From: Amycolatopsis sp. NBRC 101858
Lineage (GTDB): Bacteria; Actinomycetota; Actinomycetes; Mycobacteriales; Pseudonocardiaceae
Assembly: GCF_030269325.1 (NCBI RefSeq)
Contig: NZ_BSTD01000001.1
Coordinates: 1,504,681-1,568,680, forward strand
Reading direction: 5' to 3'
Length of the DNA: 64,000 nucleotides
Positions 48,192-57,593 of the stretch are shown piece after piece. The first letter of the stretch is position 1; each line of letters opens with the position of its first letter. Both the position numbers and the translations under genes were made by a program. Under the pieces are notes generated by a model that was given only the letters and a program-made list of their open reading frames with translations, had not been told where the DNA came from and searched no databases.

Positions 48192-48872
48192 TCGTCTGCA
48201 CGCTCCCGGCGCTCCGGCTCAACGGCCGATCGGTAGGAGCCCAGCGCGAGACGGTACCCGTACGGGTGAAAAGATCGTCTTCGACGGGGGTTCCTGAACC
48301 CCGTCCGATCGGACGGAATCGGTTCAGCTCGAGCATCACGGTCCGGTCCCTGCGCTGGTCCTGCATTGGTCTGTTTCTCCGGCCTAGCCCGCCCGCACGG
48401 CGGCTGAGCCCGGCCAGGCAGTGGTCTCCGCGGGGGAGTTTCTCTCAGGAAAAGCACAGCGTGTCCTGGTAAACCGAGGATCGTCTTGATCGGCCATCCA
48501 GGCACTCTCTCTCACTACATCGGAGGTTGATACCTCCCCGCAGGTGCAGAGGGTAGCGAACGCCCGGGGAAGATGTAACCCTCCCGACGCTTCGTGCACG
48601 ATGTTGCACAGCGTTCGCTCAGTCGGCGCACAGCTGGTGATCTCTCAATCAGGAACTGGGCCCTACGCTGGGTGAACAGCTACGGCGAGTGGAGCAGTGG
48701 GTCTAGACCAGAGGCCAATAGAGTGACGTGCACCACTCTCTAGTGTATTTATCCCACCCGTTGTGAGCGAGCTGTCACGTTCTCTACAGTGACCCGCGTA
48801 CTCCCGAGAATGAGTTACGTACTTCCCCGGGATTCGGTCCACCAACCGTCAAAATCTCCCAAGGAGCAGGTC
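48192..48872. other. Divergent promoter region between kinase operon and ABC transporter
   Basis: A 681-nt spacer without a supported gene. It has a perfect 12-bp palindrome ACCCGTACGGGT at 48256-48267, 65 nt upstream of the kinase start, a GGAGGT-tgat-ACCTCC hairpin at 48522-48537, and an AGAGTG/CACTCT repeat at 48720-48739. The last is nearest the transporter. Any of these could be operators. Confidence 0.5.
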
Positions 48873-49895
48873 TTGCTTCGAAACGCCATGAGCAGCCGCC
48901 GGGGTCACACTCGCCGCGCCGCGCTCGGGCTCGCCCTCACTGTCGCGGCCGCGACAGCCCTCACCGGCTGCAGCGCGCTCGGCTCGGACGACTCGAACGC
49001 CTCGTCGAGCGGGGGTGGCCTGGAGAAGTCGAAGATCAAGGTCTCCATCATGCCGACCACGGACCTGGCGCCGTTCTGGCTCGCGCAGGACGGCGGTTAC
49101 TTCAAGGCCGAGGGGCTCGAGGTCGAGCAGATCATCGCCCCGAGCGGCCAGGCGTCGATGACGAAGGCGATCTCGGGTGAGGCGGACATCGCGCTCTCGA
49201 CCTACATGCCGTTCTTCGTCGCCAAGAGCAAGGGCGCCGCGGACATCCAGCTCGTCGCCGACGGCACGTCGGTGAACGCGAAGAGCAACGCGATCGTCAC
49301 GGTGCCGAACTCCCCGGTGAAGACGGTCAACGACCTCAAGGGCAAGCGGATCGCGATCACCGCCCTGAACACCGCGTCCGACATCCTCACCAAGTCGGTG
49401 ATGAAGGACCACGGCATCGACTACAGCACGGTCAACTGGGTCCCGATCCCGCTCCCGAACATGGCGGCGGCGCTGAAGGACGGCCAGGTCGACGCGGCCT
49501 ACATGCCGGAGCCGCAGCTCTCGCAGGCGGCGAAGGTCGCCGGCGCGACACCGGTCATCGACATCAACACCGGCGCCAGCCAGGACTTCCCGCTGACGGG
49601 CTACGGCTCGACGGCGAAGTGGGTGCAGGCGAACCCGAAGACCCTCGCCGCCTTCCAGCGCGCCATGAAGAAGGCCACCGCCGACTCGATCAACGACCGC
49701 GCGAAGGTCGAGCCGCTGCTGGTGAAGTACGCGAAGATCGACCAGGACACGGCCAAGCTGCTCACCCTGCCGGGCTACGGCTCCGTCCTGGACGCCCGGC
49801 GCCTGCAGCGGGTGCCCGACCTGCTGCTGCAGATGGGCGTCATCACCGGCAAGGTCGACGCCGCCACGATGATCGCTCCGCAGGCGACCAGCTGA
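48873..49895 (+). CDS. NMT1/SsuA-type ABC substrate-binding lipoprotein
   Basis: A 340-residue lipoprotein. TTG 48873 is preferred as the start because AAGGAG lies 6 nt upstream; the ATG at 48888 is 21 nt from it. The signal peptide ends LTGC (C33). The mature part is a two-lobed NMT1/THI5-like fold (PFWLAQDGGYFKAEGLEVEQI, SGEADIALSTYMPFFVAKS, DVDAAYMPEPQLSQAAKV-type DGQVDAAYMPEP). It imports a sulfonate, nitrate, taurine or pyrimidine-type anion, unresolved. It begins a four-gene operon. Confidence 0.9.
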   Translation: MLRNAMSSRRGHTRRAALGLALTVAAATALTGCSALGSDDSNASSSGGGLEKSKIKVSIMPTTDLAPFWLAQDGGYFKAEGLEVEQIIAPSGQASMTKAISGEADIALSTYMPFFVAKSKGAADIQLVADGTSVNAKSNAIVTVPNSPVKTVNDLKGKRIAITALNTASDILTKSVMKDHGIDYSTVNWVPIPLPNMAAALKDGQVDAAYMPEPQLSQAAKVAGATPVIDINTGASQDFPLTGYGSTAKWVQANPKTLAAFQRAMKKATADSINDRAKVEPLLVKYAKIDQDTAKLLTLPGYGSVLDARRLQRVPDLLLQMGVITGKVDAATMIAPQATS

Positions 49896-49896
49896 C

Positions 49897-50667
49897 GTGA
49901 CGAAACTGCTCCGCGGCCTGGCCGGCCTGGTCGGCTTCCTCCTGCTCTGGGAGGTCGTCGTCCAGGTCGGCCTGGTCAGCAAAACGTTCATCCCGCCGCC
50001 GAGCGTCGTCCTGGTCACCGTCGGGGACCTGCTGGGCGATGCCGACTTCATCCGCGACGTCATCGCGACCATGCTCGCCTGGCTGATCGCCATCCTCATC
50101 GCGATCGTCGCCGGGGTGCTCGCCGGGCTGCTGCTGGGCAGCGTCCCGGTGCTGCGCACCGCCACCGCCGCGATCGTCGAGTTCCTCCGCCCGATCCCGG
50201 TCACCGCGCTGGTGCCGCTGGTGCTGCTGGTGATCGGCTCCGGTCCCGACGCGAAGATCTCCCTCGCGGTGTACGCCTCGCTGTGGCCGATCATGTTCAA
50301 CACCATCTACGGCATGGGCGAGATCGACCCGGTGCTGATGGAGACCGCCCGCGCGTGCGGGACCAGCCGGTTCCGCATCCTGTCGTCGGTCGCGCTGCCG
50401 CAGACCGCGCCGTTCGTCTTCACGGGCATCCGGCTGTCGGCGACCATCGCGCTGATCGCCGTCGTCAGCGTGGAGTTCCTGGCCGGCTCCGAAGTCGGGC
50501 TCGGCAACTTCATCCTCGTCGCCAGCACCGGTTCGGTCCGCTTCGACCTGGTCCTGGCCGGTACCGTGGTCGCCGGGGTGCTGGGTTACCTGATCAACGA
50601 GGGACTCGAACAGCTCGGCAAGCGGCTGTTCCGCTGGAGCAGCATCGACCGGGAGGCGATCGCATGA
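49897..50667 (+). CDS. ABC transporter permease (SsuC/TauC-type)
   Basis: A 256-residue permease from GTG 49897, one nt after the previous stop. It has six hydrophobic helices and the EAA-type loop (METARACGTSRFRILSSVALPQTAPFVFTGIRLSATIAL). The typical family features PPPSVVLVTVGDLL and FLRPIPVTALVPLVLLV are present. It forms the channel with the second permease. Confidence 0.92.
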   Translation: MTKLLRGLAGLVGFLLLWEVVVQVGLVSKTFIPPPSVVLVTVGDLLGDADFIRDVIATMLAWLIAILIAIVAGVLAGLLLGSVPVLRTATAAIVEFLRPIPVTALVPLVLLVIGSGPDAKISLAVYASLWPIMFNTIYGMGEIDPVLMETARACGTSRFRILSSVALPQTAPFVFTGIRLSATIALIAVVSVEFLAGSEVGLGNFILVASTGSVRFDLVLAGTVVAGVLGYLINEGLEQLGKRLFRWSSIDREAIA

Positions 50668-51497
50668 GCACCGCGACTCTTTCCGGCCGGGTGGGCCGCC
50701 GGGCCGCGCGCGGCGCGGCCACCGTCGCCCGCAACTGGCTGCTCTTCGCGATCCTCGTGGTCGTCTGGGAGTTCGCCGCCCGCGCCGGCGGCAGCAAGTT
50801 CTTCCCCCCGCCCACGGAGATCGCGGTCGCCGCCGCGAAGCTGTGGTTCACCGGGCCCGCGTCGCACCTGTTCCTCACCGACGCGGTGTTCGACAACGTG
50901 TTCCCCAGCCTCGGCCGGATGCTCGGCGGCTGGGCGCTGGCCGCGCTCGTCGGCATCGGGCTGGGCGTGCTGGTCGGCCGGTCCGAGAAGGGGATGGACT
51001 ACCTCGGCCCGCTGTTCGCGTTCTTCCGCTCGATCCCGCCGCCCACGCTGATCCCGGTGTTCGCGGTGCTGTTCGGGCTGAGCTCGGGCATGCAGATCGG
51101 CGCGATCATCTTCGGCGCGATCTGGCCGGTGCTGCTCAACTCGGTCGACGGGGTCCGCTCGGTCGACTCGGTGAAGGTGGAGACCTCTCGGGCGTTCCGC
51201 ACGCCGAAGCGGTACTGGGTGTCGATGGTGGTGCTGCCCGCGGCGGCGCCGAAGATCTTCGCCGGGCTGCGGGTCAGCCTGTCGATCTCGCTGCTGCTCA
51301 TGGTCGTCTCCGAGCTGGTCGGCGCGTACAACGGCATCGGGCGGTCACTGATGAACGCCCAGCAGGACTTCGACTTCCCGACCATGTGGTCGTGGCTGGT
51401 GCTGCTCGGCATCCTCGGCTACGTCTTCAACACGATCTTCCTGGCCGCGGAGCGGCGGGTGCTGGCCTGGCAGCCGACCCGTCTCGGCCGCGACTGA
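50664..51497 (+). CDS. ABC transporter permease (SsuC/TauC-type)
   Basis: A 277-residue permease overlapping the previous one in ATGA. It has FFPPPTEIAVAAAKLWFTG, then IPPPTLIPVFAVLFGLSSGMQIGAIIFGAIWPVLLNSVDG, and an EAA-type loop (VKVETSRAFRTPKRYWVSMVVLPAAAPKIFAGLRVSLSISLLLMV). Two different permeases in one operon suggest a heterodimeric channel. Confidence 0.92.
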   Translation: MSTATLSGRVGRRAARGAATVARNWLLFAILVVVWEFAARAGGSKFFPPPTEIAVAAAKLWFTGPASHLFLTDAVFDNVFPSLGRMLGGWALAALVGIGLGVLVGRSEKGMDYLGPLFAFFRSIPPPTLIPVFAVLFGLSSGMQIGAIIFGAIWPVLLNSVDGVRSVDSVKVETSRAFRTPKRYWVSMVVLPAAAPKIFAGLRVSLSISLLLMVVSELVGAYNGIGRSLMNAQQDFDFPTMWSWLVLLGILGYVFNTIFLAAERRVLAWQPTRLGRD

Positions 51498-51516
51498 CGC
51501 TGGAAAGGCCTCTCCC

Positions 51517-52377
51517 ATGTCAACCATGCTCGAAGTGTCCGGCCTCAGTCACCGCTACGGCACGGGCGCGAAGGCGCACACCGCGGTGAACGACCTTTCG
51601 TTCACCGTCGAGGCCGGGCAGCTGGCCAGCATCGTCGGCCCGTCGGGCTGCGGGAAGTCGACGCTGCTGCGCTGCGTCGCCGGCCTGACCCCGCCGACCG
51701 AGGGCACGGTGAGCCTGCACGGCGACCGCGTCTCGGGCGTGCCGGACGACCTCGCCGTCGTGTTCCAGGACTACAGCCGATCGCTGTTCCCGTGGCTTTC
51801 GGTGCAGAAGAACGTCGAGTTCCCGCTGCGCTGGCGGCCGATCTCCCGCGCCGAACGGCGATCGCGGGCGGCCGAGGCGCTGGAGCAGGTCGGGTTGTCC
51901 GCGGTGGGCGGGAAGTTCCCGTGGCAGCTGTCGGGCGGCATGCAGCAGCGGGTGTCGATCGCCCGCGCGCTGGCCAGCCGGCCGTCGCTGCTGCTGATGG
52001 ACGAGCCGTTCGCCTCGGTCGACGCGCAGACCCGCTTCGAGCTCGAAGACCTGACCCGGCGGGTGCAGCGCGAGCAGGGCGCCACGATCCTCGTCGTCAC
52101 GCACGACATCGACGAGAGCGTCTACCTGTCCGACCGGGTGCTGGTGCTGTCGAAGTCACCGGCGTCGATCGTGGCGGACCTCAAGGTGGGCCTGCCGGCC
52201 GAGCGCGACCAGATCACCACGCGCGAATCGGTGGAGTTCGTGACGCTGCGCGGCGAAGTGGCCCGGCTGCTGCACGGCGGCACCCCGGCGGATGCGGCCG
52301 CGGCCGCATCGGACGCCGCCGAATGGGAGCTGGCCGAGCGGGCCAAGAACGTGACGAAGTCCACGACCCGGAGCTGA
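51517..52377 (+). CDS. ABC transporter ATP-binding protein (SsuB/TauB-type)
   Basis: A 286-residue ATPase. Walker A GPSGCGKST, signature LSGGMQQRV, Walker B LLLMDEPFASVD and the H-loop THDIDESVYLSDRV are all intact. A basic, Ala-rich tail follows. It powers the two permeases. It ends before a bidirectional terminator. Confidence 0.94.
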   Translation: MSTMLEVSGLSHRYGTGAKAHTAVNDLSFTVEAGQLASIVGPSGCGKSTLLRCVAGLTPPTEGTVSLHGDRVSGVPDDLAVVFQDYSRSLFPWLSVQKNVEFPLRWRPISRAERRSRAAEALEQVGLSAVGGKFPWQLSGGMQQRVSIARALASRPSLLLMDEPFASVDAQTRFELEDLTRRVQREQGATILVVTHDIDESVYLSDRVLVLSKSPASIVADLKVGLPAERDQITTRESVEFVTLRGEVARLLHGGTPADAAAAASDAAEWELAERAKNVTKSTTRS

Positions 52378-52384
52378 CGACGAC

Positions 52385-52420
52385 GAAGTCCACTGTGGAC
52401 GCTCGTCCACAGTGGACTTC
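52385..52420. terminator. Bidirectional terminator
   Basis: A perfect 16-bp inverted repeat (52385-52400 and 52405-52420) with a 4-nt gctc loop lies between the convergent transporter and decarboxylase genes. Confidence 0.85.
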
Positions 52421-52442
52421 TCGGCGATGGTGGTTCAGCAGC

Positions 52443-54029
52443 TCAGTAGATCGTCCGGTCCGACGCGGCCACCCGGATGTGCACCAGCGTCGGGCGCTTC
52501 TCGTCCAGTGCCGCCGTCAACCCCGGGGCCAGGCCCGACGGCTCGGTGATCGTCACGGACTGGCAGCCCATGCTGGCCGCCAGCGCCGCGAAGTCGATGC
52601 CGCCCAGCTGGGTGCCCGGGATCTTCTCGCCGCCGATCGCGTCGCCCAGGATGCGGACGGCCGCGTACTCGCTGTTGTCCAGGATCAGGATCGTCACCGG
52701 GACGTCCTGGCGCGCGGCCGTCCACAGTGCCTGGATGCCGTACATGCTCGAGCCGTCGCCGATGACGCCGATGACCTTGCGGTCCGGGCAGGCGAGGGCC
52801 GCGCCGACGGTGCCCGGGACGCCGTACCCGAGGGCACCGCTGGCGATCGTCAGGAACCCGGTGTCCGTCTGCGTGATCGGCAGGTGGTCGTGCAGGAATC
52901 CGCGGTGGCTGGGTGCCTCTTCGACGACGATCGCGTTGCCCGGCAACAGATCCGCGAGTGTCGAGTAGACGAAGTCGGCGGTGAGCTTGTCGCCGCTGGG
53001 CTTCGCGGGCCGCTGGAGCGGGGCCGGCGCGGGCCGCGAGCTCTGGTCGACGACGTTCAGCAGGGCGCGGACACCGAGCTTCGGCGTCGCCCGGATACCC
53101 GTGCCTTCGAAGGCGCGCGCGAGGTTCTGCTCGTCGTCGCTGATGATGAACAACGGCGGCATCCGCGCGTCGTCGCGCCCGCGGTCGACGTGGTAGGTGA
53201 AGGCGGGCGCGCCGAGCACCACGACGAGGTCGTGCTGCGCGAGCCGGTCCGAGACCGCGCCGCGTTCGGGGTCGAGGAAACCTTGGAACAGCGGGTGATC
53301 CTCGGGGAAGGAACACCGGAACGACATCGGCGCGACCCAGACGGCCGCGTTGAGGCGTTCGGCGAGCGCGACGGTCTCCACGACGGCACCGTCCTGGTCG
53401 ACGGCTCCCCCGACGACGATCGCGGGCCGCTCGCTCTTGTCCAGGGCGGCGACGAGCTCGTCGATCGCCTCCGGGTCCGGCGCGAAGCCGCGGATCCGAG
53501 GCCGGGAGATGACGGGCCGTTCGGTGGTGACGGTCCAGTCGTCGGCCGGCACCGACACGAAGACCGGCCCGGACGGCGCCTGCGTCGCGACGTGGTAAGC
53601 GCGGGAAAGCGCGGCCGGGACGTCCTCGGCGGTGGCGGGTTCGATGGACCACTTGACGTACGGCTTGGGGAACTCGGTCGCGTCCATGGCACCGAGGAAG
53701 GGATCGTGCGGCAGGAGAGCCCGGTTCTGCTGCCCGGCGACGACGATCAGCGGCGTCCGGTTGCGGTACGCGGTGTAGAGGCTGCCCAGCCCGTGCCCGA
53801 CCCCGCCGGCCGAGTGCAGGTTGACGAGCACGGCCCGGCGCGTGGCCTGGGCGTAGGCGTCGGCCATCGCCACCACGGCGGACTCCTGCAGGCCGAGGAC
53901 GTAGTCGAAGTCGTCCGGCCAGTCGGTGAGGAACGGGACCTCGGTGGTGCCGGGGTTGCCGAACACCGTGGTGAGGCCGAGTTCGCGGAGGAGTTCGCGG
54001 GAGGCATCCAGCACCGTGCGCTTGTTCAT
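52443..54029 (-). CDS. Benzoylformate decarboxylase-like ThDP enzyme
   Basis: A 528-residue thiamin-diphosphate enzyme from ATG 54029. Compared with the Pseudomonas enzyme, Glu47 is E49 and His70 is H72, both present, and the ThDP motif GDGSSMYGIQALWTAA ... NSEY is intact. The active-site Ser26 position is Thr28 (GNPGTTEVP), a change that could alter substrate choice. A YHVDRG segment lies near the second catalytic His region. It decarboxylates an aromatic 2-oxo acid, giving an aldehyde; the true substrate is unknown. No mandelate pathway neighbours are present. Confidence 0.85.
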   Translation of the reverse strand: MNKRTVLDASRELLRELGLTTVFGNPGTTEVPFLTDWPDDFDYVLGLQESAVVAMADAYAQATRRAVLVNLHSAGGVGHGLGSLYTAYRNRTPLIVVAGQQNRALLPHDPFLGAMDATEFPKPYVKWSIEPATAEDVPAALSRAYHVATQAPSGPVFVSVPADDWTVTTERPVISRPRIRGFAPDPEAIDELVAALDKSERPAIVVGGAVDQDGAVVETVALAERLNAAVWVAPMSFRCSFPEDHPLFQGFLDPERGAVSDRLAQHDLVVVLGAPAFTYHVDRGRDDARMPPLFIISDDEQNLARAFEGTGIRATPKLGVRALLNVVDQSSRPAPAPLQRPAKPSGDKLTADFVYSTLADLLPGNAIVVEEAPSHRGFLHDHLPITQTDTGFLTIASGALGYGVPGTVGAALACPDRKVIGVIGDGSSMYGIQALWTAARQDVPVTILILDNSEYAAVRILGDAIGGEKIPGTQLGGIDFAALAASMGCQSVTITEPSGLAPGLTAALDEKRPTLVHIRVAASDRTIY

Positions 54030-54069
54030 GCCCACAGACTAATGCTTAGTCTTGCGAAGGAAAGCCCCA

Positions 54070-54100
54070 AAAGGCCGCGGGACTCGGCCCCGCGGCCTTT
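54070..54100 (-). terminator. Terminator after the sedolisin gene
   Basis: A 12-bp perfect stem (aaaggccgcggg with its complement, 54070-54081 and 54089-54100) with a 7-nt loop lies 13 nt after the protease stop and is followed on the minus strand by a T-rich run. Confidence 0.85.
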
Positions 54101-54112
54101 GGGGGAATCAGC

Positions 54113-55759
54113 TCAGCCGATCAGGCCCGACAGGCCCGAGCCCTTGAACGAACCCCAGCCCGTCACCTGGTCGTACCCGGTGCCGGCGGTGAAGCCCGTC
54201 GTCCCGTGCAGGGTGTTGTTGCCCGTCGTCACGTCGTGGAAGCCCGTGCCGTACGACGACCCGTTGCCGATCGAGTAGAGCTTCGGGTTCAGGTTGCCCA
54301 GCCCGCCTCCGTGGACCTGGTTCTGCAGCGTCGCGAACGCCGCCCACAGCGGGGCCGCGCCCGACGTGCCCCACACCGTCTCCCACGAACCCGCCGTGTA
54401 GATGTAGTAGCCCGAGCCGCTCGCCGCGTCGGCCGAGACGTCCGGGACCTTGCGCTTGGTCGTGCTCTGCGCGGACTGCCACGACGGCGCGGTGAAGACC
54501 GTCGAGATGCCGCCGCCCGTGGAGCCGTTGGACGCGCCGTCGTTCCACGCCTTCTCACTGCTGTAGGCGTTCGAGGACGTCACGGTCAGCTGCGTGCCGC
54601 CGACGCCCGTCACGTTCGGGCTGGACGCCGGGAAGTCCACGGCCTTCGCCGTCGAACCGGTCTGGCGGTAGCAGTCGGTCGTGCCGTCGTCGCCCGCCGC
54701 CGCGAAGTACGAGATGCCCTCCGCGGTGCCGGTCGCGATCGCGTTGCTGACGCTGTTCGCCGCGCTCGACCCCTCGGCGGATTCGCAGGCGCCCCAGGAG
54801 ATCGAGACGACGTTGACCGTGTGGTCCGACGCGATCTTCTGGTACATCGCCAGTTCGCCGGCGCTGGTGTTCGGCGCCTCGTACACGTAGTCGTTCGCCG
54901 CGGCCGCCAGCGCGTGCACGACCTCGATGTCCAGCTCGACCTCGATCTGGCCGTCGCCCGGCGCCGAGTCGTAGTTCGCGCCGCTGACCGGGACCGTGGT
55001 CACCGAGCCCGCCGAAAGGCCGTACGTGCTGTCGTACTTGGTGACATCGGCCTTCTTGTAGCCGTCGAACTCGACGAAGCCGACCTTCACGCCGCTGCCG
55101 GTCGCCGAGAGGCCGCTGGTGCCGTACGCGGTCTTGAGCACCGGCGGGGTCACCGCCTTGACGACGTTCGGCTTCGCGACGGCGGAGGTGTGCGTCCGCA
55201 GGGCGTGGTTGTCGAGGCCGACGACGTTGCCCACGACGGCGGACACGTCGGCCGGCACGGTCGGCGCGGCGTCGTTGGCGAAGAAGTCCCGGCCGGACGT
55301 CTGGTCGTGGTAGGTGCCGATCCGGGTGTGGAACGCCGACTCGAGCTGGGCCGCCGAGCCGGTGAACGTGACGGCCTGGCGGTTGCCGGAAACCTCGATT
55401 CCGGTGGCGCCCGCGTTCTCGAGGAATGAGACGGCCTTGCCGACCTCGGCCTGGGTCGGGCCGAACTCGGCATTGAACTGAGCCGGGGTCAGAAAGTGGT
55501 GGTATTGCGGCGAGGCGGGGTTCTGCACGTCGGCGAGGAACCTTTCCAGCGCCTGCTGGTTGTGCAGTTTCAGCGACAGCGCCGCGGTGATCCGCTGCCC
55601 GTCCGCGACGTCACCGGTGCGGGCGCTGCTGACGAGTGGAGCGGCGTTGTCGGCCAGCGTGACCAGGGGTTCCGTCGCGGCGGTGGCAGGAACGACCACG
55701 GCGAGGCCGAGCAACGCCGGCAGCGGCACGGCGGCCGCGACGAGCTTGCGCAAGCGCAT
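54113..55759 (-). CDS. Secreted sedolisin-type S53 serine-carboxyl peptidase
   Basis: A 548-residue protease. The Sec signal peptide ends in ATAA or PATA near 28. Residues about 30-190 are a pro-kumamolisin activation domain (ALERFLADVQNPASPQYHHFLTPAQF). The catalytic core carries E273 and D277 (EVELD), oxyanion Asp357 (AAAGDDG) and Ser466 (GTSGAAP). A calcium site is formed by D509, G526, G528 and D530. All members of the tetrad are present. It acts outside the cell, typically at acid pH, after removal of the prodomain. ATG 55759 is preceded by a GAGAGGAAA ribosome site. Confidence 0.94.
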   Translation of the reverse strand: MRLRKLVAAAVPLPALLGLAVVVPATAATEPLVTLADNAAPLVSSARTGDVADGQRITAALSLKLHNQQALERFLADVQNPASPQYHHFLTPAQFNAEFGPTQAEVGKAVSFLENAGATGIEVSGNRQAVTFTGSAAQLESAFHTRIGTYHDQTSGRDFFANDAAPTVPADVSAVVGNVVGLDNHALRTHTSAVAKPNVVKAVTPPVLKTAYGTSGLSATGSGVKVGFVEFDGYKKADVTKYDSTYGLSAGSVTTVPVSGANYDSAPGDGQIEVELDIEVVHALAAAANDYVYEAPNTSAGELAMYQKIASDHTVNVVSISWGACESAEGSSAANSVSNAIATGTAEGISYFAAAGDDGTTDCYRQTGSTAKAVDFPASSPNVTGVGGTQLTVTSSNAYSSEKAWNDGASNGSTGGGISTVFTAPSWQSAQSTTKRKVPDVSADAASGSGYYIYTAGSWETVWGTSGAAPLWAAFATLQNQVHGGGLGNLNPKLYSIGNGSSYGTGFHDVTTGNNTLHGTTGFTAGTGYDQVTGWGSFKGSGLSGLIG

Positions 55760-55925
55760 GGGGGATTTCCTCTCGGCGGTGGGGACCGGGCCTGCGCGGA
55801 ATGCTCGCCGCAGGTTGCCGAGAAGCATAAGAAACCGCTGTCGCGCCGAGGAACCTACTTTTGGCTGCCCTTTCGCGGTTCCCATTTTCAGTTTCCGGGC
55901 GGTTTACCTTTCCATGGCCATTCGA

Positions 55926-56888
55926 TTATCGTCCGGAATGCCCGAGATCGTCGAGACGGTCGACGATCTCCCTTGCGTCCGCATTGCCGGAAAACCGGCG
56001 GGCCGCCGCCGACAGCGAGCGCAGCCGCTGCCGCGTCCGCGGTGACCGCAGGGCGCCCGCCAGCTCGATCGCCTCCTCGCCGACGGCGGTGGCGACGTCG
56101 AGGTCGCCGTCCAGCGCGTGCACGGTGGCGAGCCAGATCAAGGTCAGCGAGCGGCTGCGCGTCATGCCCGTGCCGTACCCGGCGATCGCTTCGGTGAGCG
56201 CGGGGATGCCGTCGCGGCCGTGCCGGATGTCGACCACCTGGGCCAGCTCGCCGTGCACCGTGCCGACCATCGCCGCCATGTCGGTGGCCCCGAAGAACGA
56301 GTCCCACGGCGACGGCTCGCGCCCCTCGGCTTCGGCGAACTCCTCGCGGGCGCGGCGCAGGTAGGTCAACGCCTCGGCGACGTCGGCCTTCTTGGCGTGC
56401 GCCCACGCCTGATTGGCCGACAGGATCGCCTGCGCGAGCTTGGAGTGCGCCAGCAACGCGGCCTCCCGGCCCCGCGCGAACTCCTCGAGCGCCGCGTCGA
56501 CGGCGCCGTAGTGCAGGTGCAGCCGTCCGATGCGGTACCGGACGTTGGCCTGGAGATCGTCGTTCCCGGCCTGGATGGCGAGCTCCAGGGCCCGCCGGAA
56601 CGCGGCCAGCGCGGCGGCCGGGCGGTCCTGGTCGAAGTTCGTCCAGCCGGCCAGGTTGTACAGGTCGGCGACGGCGGTGCAGAGCCTCGCCTGGACGACG
56701 GCCTTGGTCACGCCGTCCAGCAGCGCGACGGCCGCGGGCAGCCGCGATTCGACGGCCCTCCGGCAGGCGCCGCCGCCGTAGCGGTAGTCCAGGCCCCTGA
56801 GTTCGGCGACGTCGTCCTCGAGCCGTCGCACGTCGGCGAGACCCACGCGTGCGCCACGCTGGTCGTCCCGCCCTCCACTGCCCTCCAT
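55926..56888 (-). CDS. TPR-rich regulatory-type protein
   Basis: A 320-residue all-helical cytoplasmic protein from ATG 56888 with GGAGGG upstream. Several TPR-like repeats can be followed, such as AVVQARLCTAVADLYNLAGWTNFDQDRPAAALAAFRRALELAIQAGNDDLQANVRYRIGRLHL and EFARGREAALLAHSK. The pattern fits the TPR half of NsdA/XRE-type regulators, but no helix-turn-helix is visible. A 70-residue gene lies just upstream. Function unknown; peptide or protein binding is likely. Confidence 0.7.
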   Translation of the reverse strand: MEGSGGRDDQRGARVGLADVRRLEDDVAELRGLDYRYGGGACRRAVESRLPAAVALLDGVTKAVVQARLCTAVADLYNLAGWTNFDQDRPAAALAAFRRALELAIQAGNDDLQANVRYRIGRLHLHYGAVDAALEEFARGREAALLAHSKLAQAILSANQAWAHAKKADVAEALTYLRRAREEFAEAEGREPSPWDSFFGATDMAAMVGTVHGELAQVVDIRHGRDGIPALTEAIAGYGTGMTRSRSLTLIWLATVHALDGDLDVATAVGEEAIELAGALRSPRTRQRLRSLSAAARRFSGNADAREIVDRLDDLGHSGR

Positions 56889-56929
56889 GGCAGCCCTCCG
56901 TCCGTAGAGAGCTGCCGGGCAGCTCCCGT

Positions 56930-57142
56930 TCATTCCCCTCCGGGCCAGGCCGGAGCCCGCTCCTTCGAGGGACTGGCGCCGGGCAGTACCCCGGCGGCGG
57001 TCAGCACCACGCCCGTGGCGGTTTCCGCGATCTTGACGGCGGCCAGCAGGCCGGTGAGGGCGAGCGAGCCGCCGAGCCCCAGTTTCGCGAACTCGTCTTC
57101 GGAGGGTCCGGTTCCGCGTTGCCGCGGTATCGCGCCGGTCAC
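56930..57142 (-). CDS. Small hypothetical peptide/protein
   Basis: A 70-residue product from GTG 57142 (GAAAGG upstream, 7 nt). It starts with a charged 20-residue segment, followed by a hydrophobic Gly/Ala/Leu/Val stretch (about 26-54) and a polar Pro/Gly-rich tail. It may be a single-helix membrane or secreted peptide. It is encoded 41 nt before the TPR gene on the same strand, so the two are likely co-transcribed. Confidence 0.5.
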   Translation of the reverse strand: MTGAIPRQRGTGPSEDEFAKLGLGGSLALTGLLAAVKIAETATGVVLTAAGVLPGASPSKERAPAWPGGE

Positions 57143-57593
57143 GATTCGGCCTTTCGGCTGGTTCCGGACACAATCGGGCGATAGCCGCGGGGAATCAGTC
57201 GCTCCCACGCGACAGAAATCCACCGGATCGCCATGGTCTTGGTTTCCTGTTGTCCTCGCATCGAGCCCGTCTCGAACTGAATACGCGCGCACACGGCGCC
57301 GCCTCCCGCACTGCAGAACGATTCCTGAAGATCGATCGGATCGCGAAATGCGGGACAACCGTAGCCAGCCGGTTGACCCGAAATCAGCCGCCAACCAGGT
57401 AAGAACCCCGAGGTTCACGTGCAGCCGCACGCGCAGACCCGCCCCGGCCGGTGCACGCGCCGAGTGCAATTTCATCGGGAAGATTCACCGGCAGAATACT
57501 GGTATGACCGGCAGCCGGATCACGTAATTGTGCGCCTACCGGCTGCGGATTTCCAATCTTGCGCCGCGCGAACTGTACGACTTCCGCGGTTCT
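57143..57593. other. Spacer with no supported gene
   Basis: Four hundred and fifty nucleotides between the cutC stop and the small-peptide start. The visible reading frames have poor codon usage. I see no terminator or clear operator; it must include the promoter of the peptide-TPR operon. Confidence 0.5.

Noticed and set aside
45957..48236. 759-codon reading frame on the plus strand
   Set aside because: Antisense to the conservon kinase, same cause.
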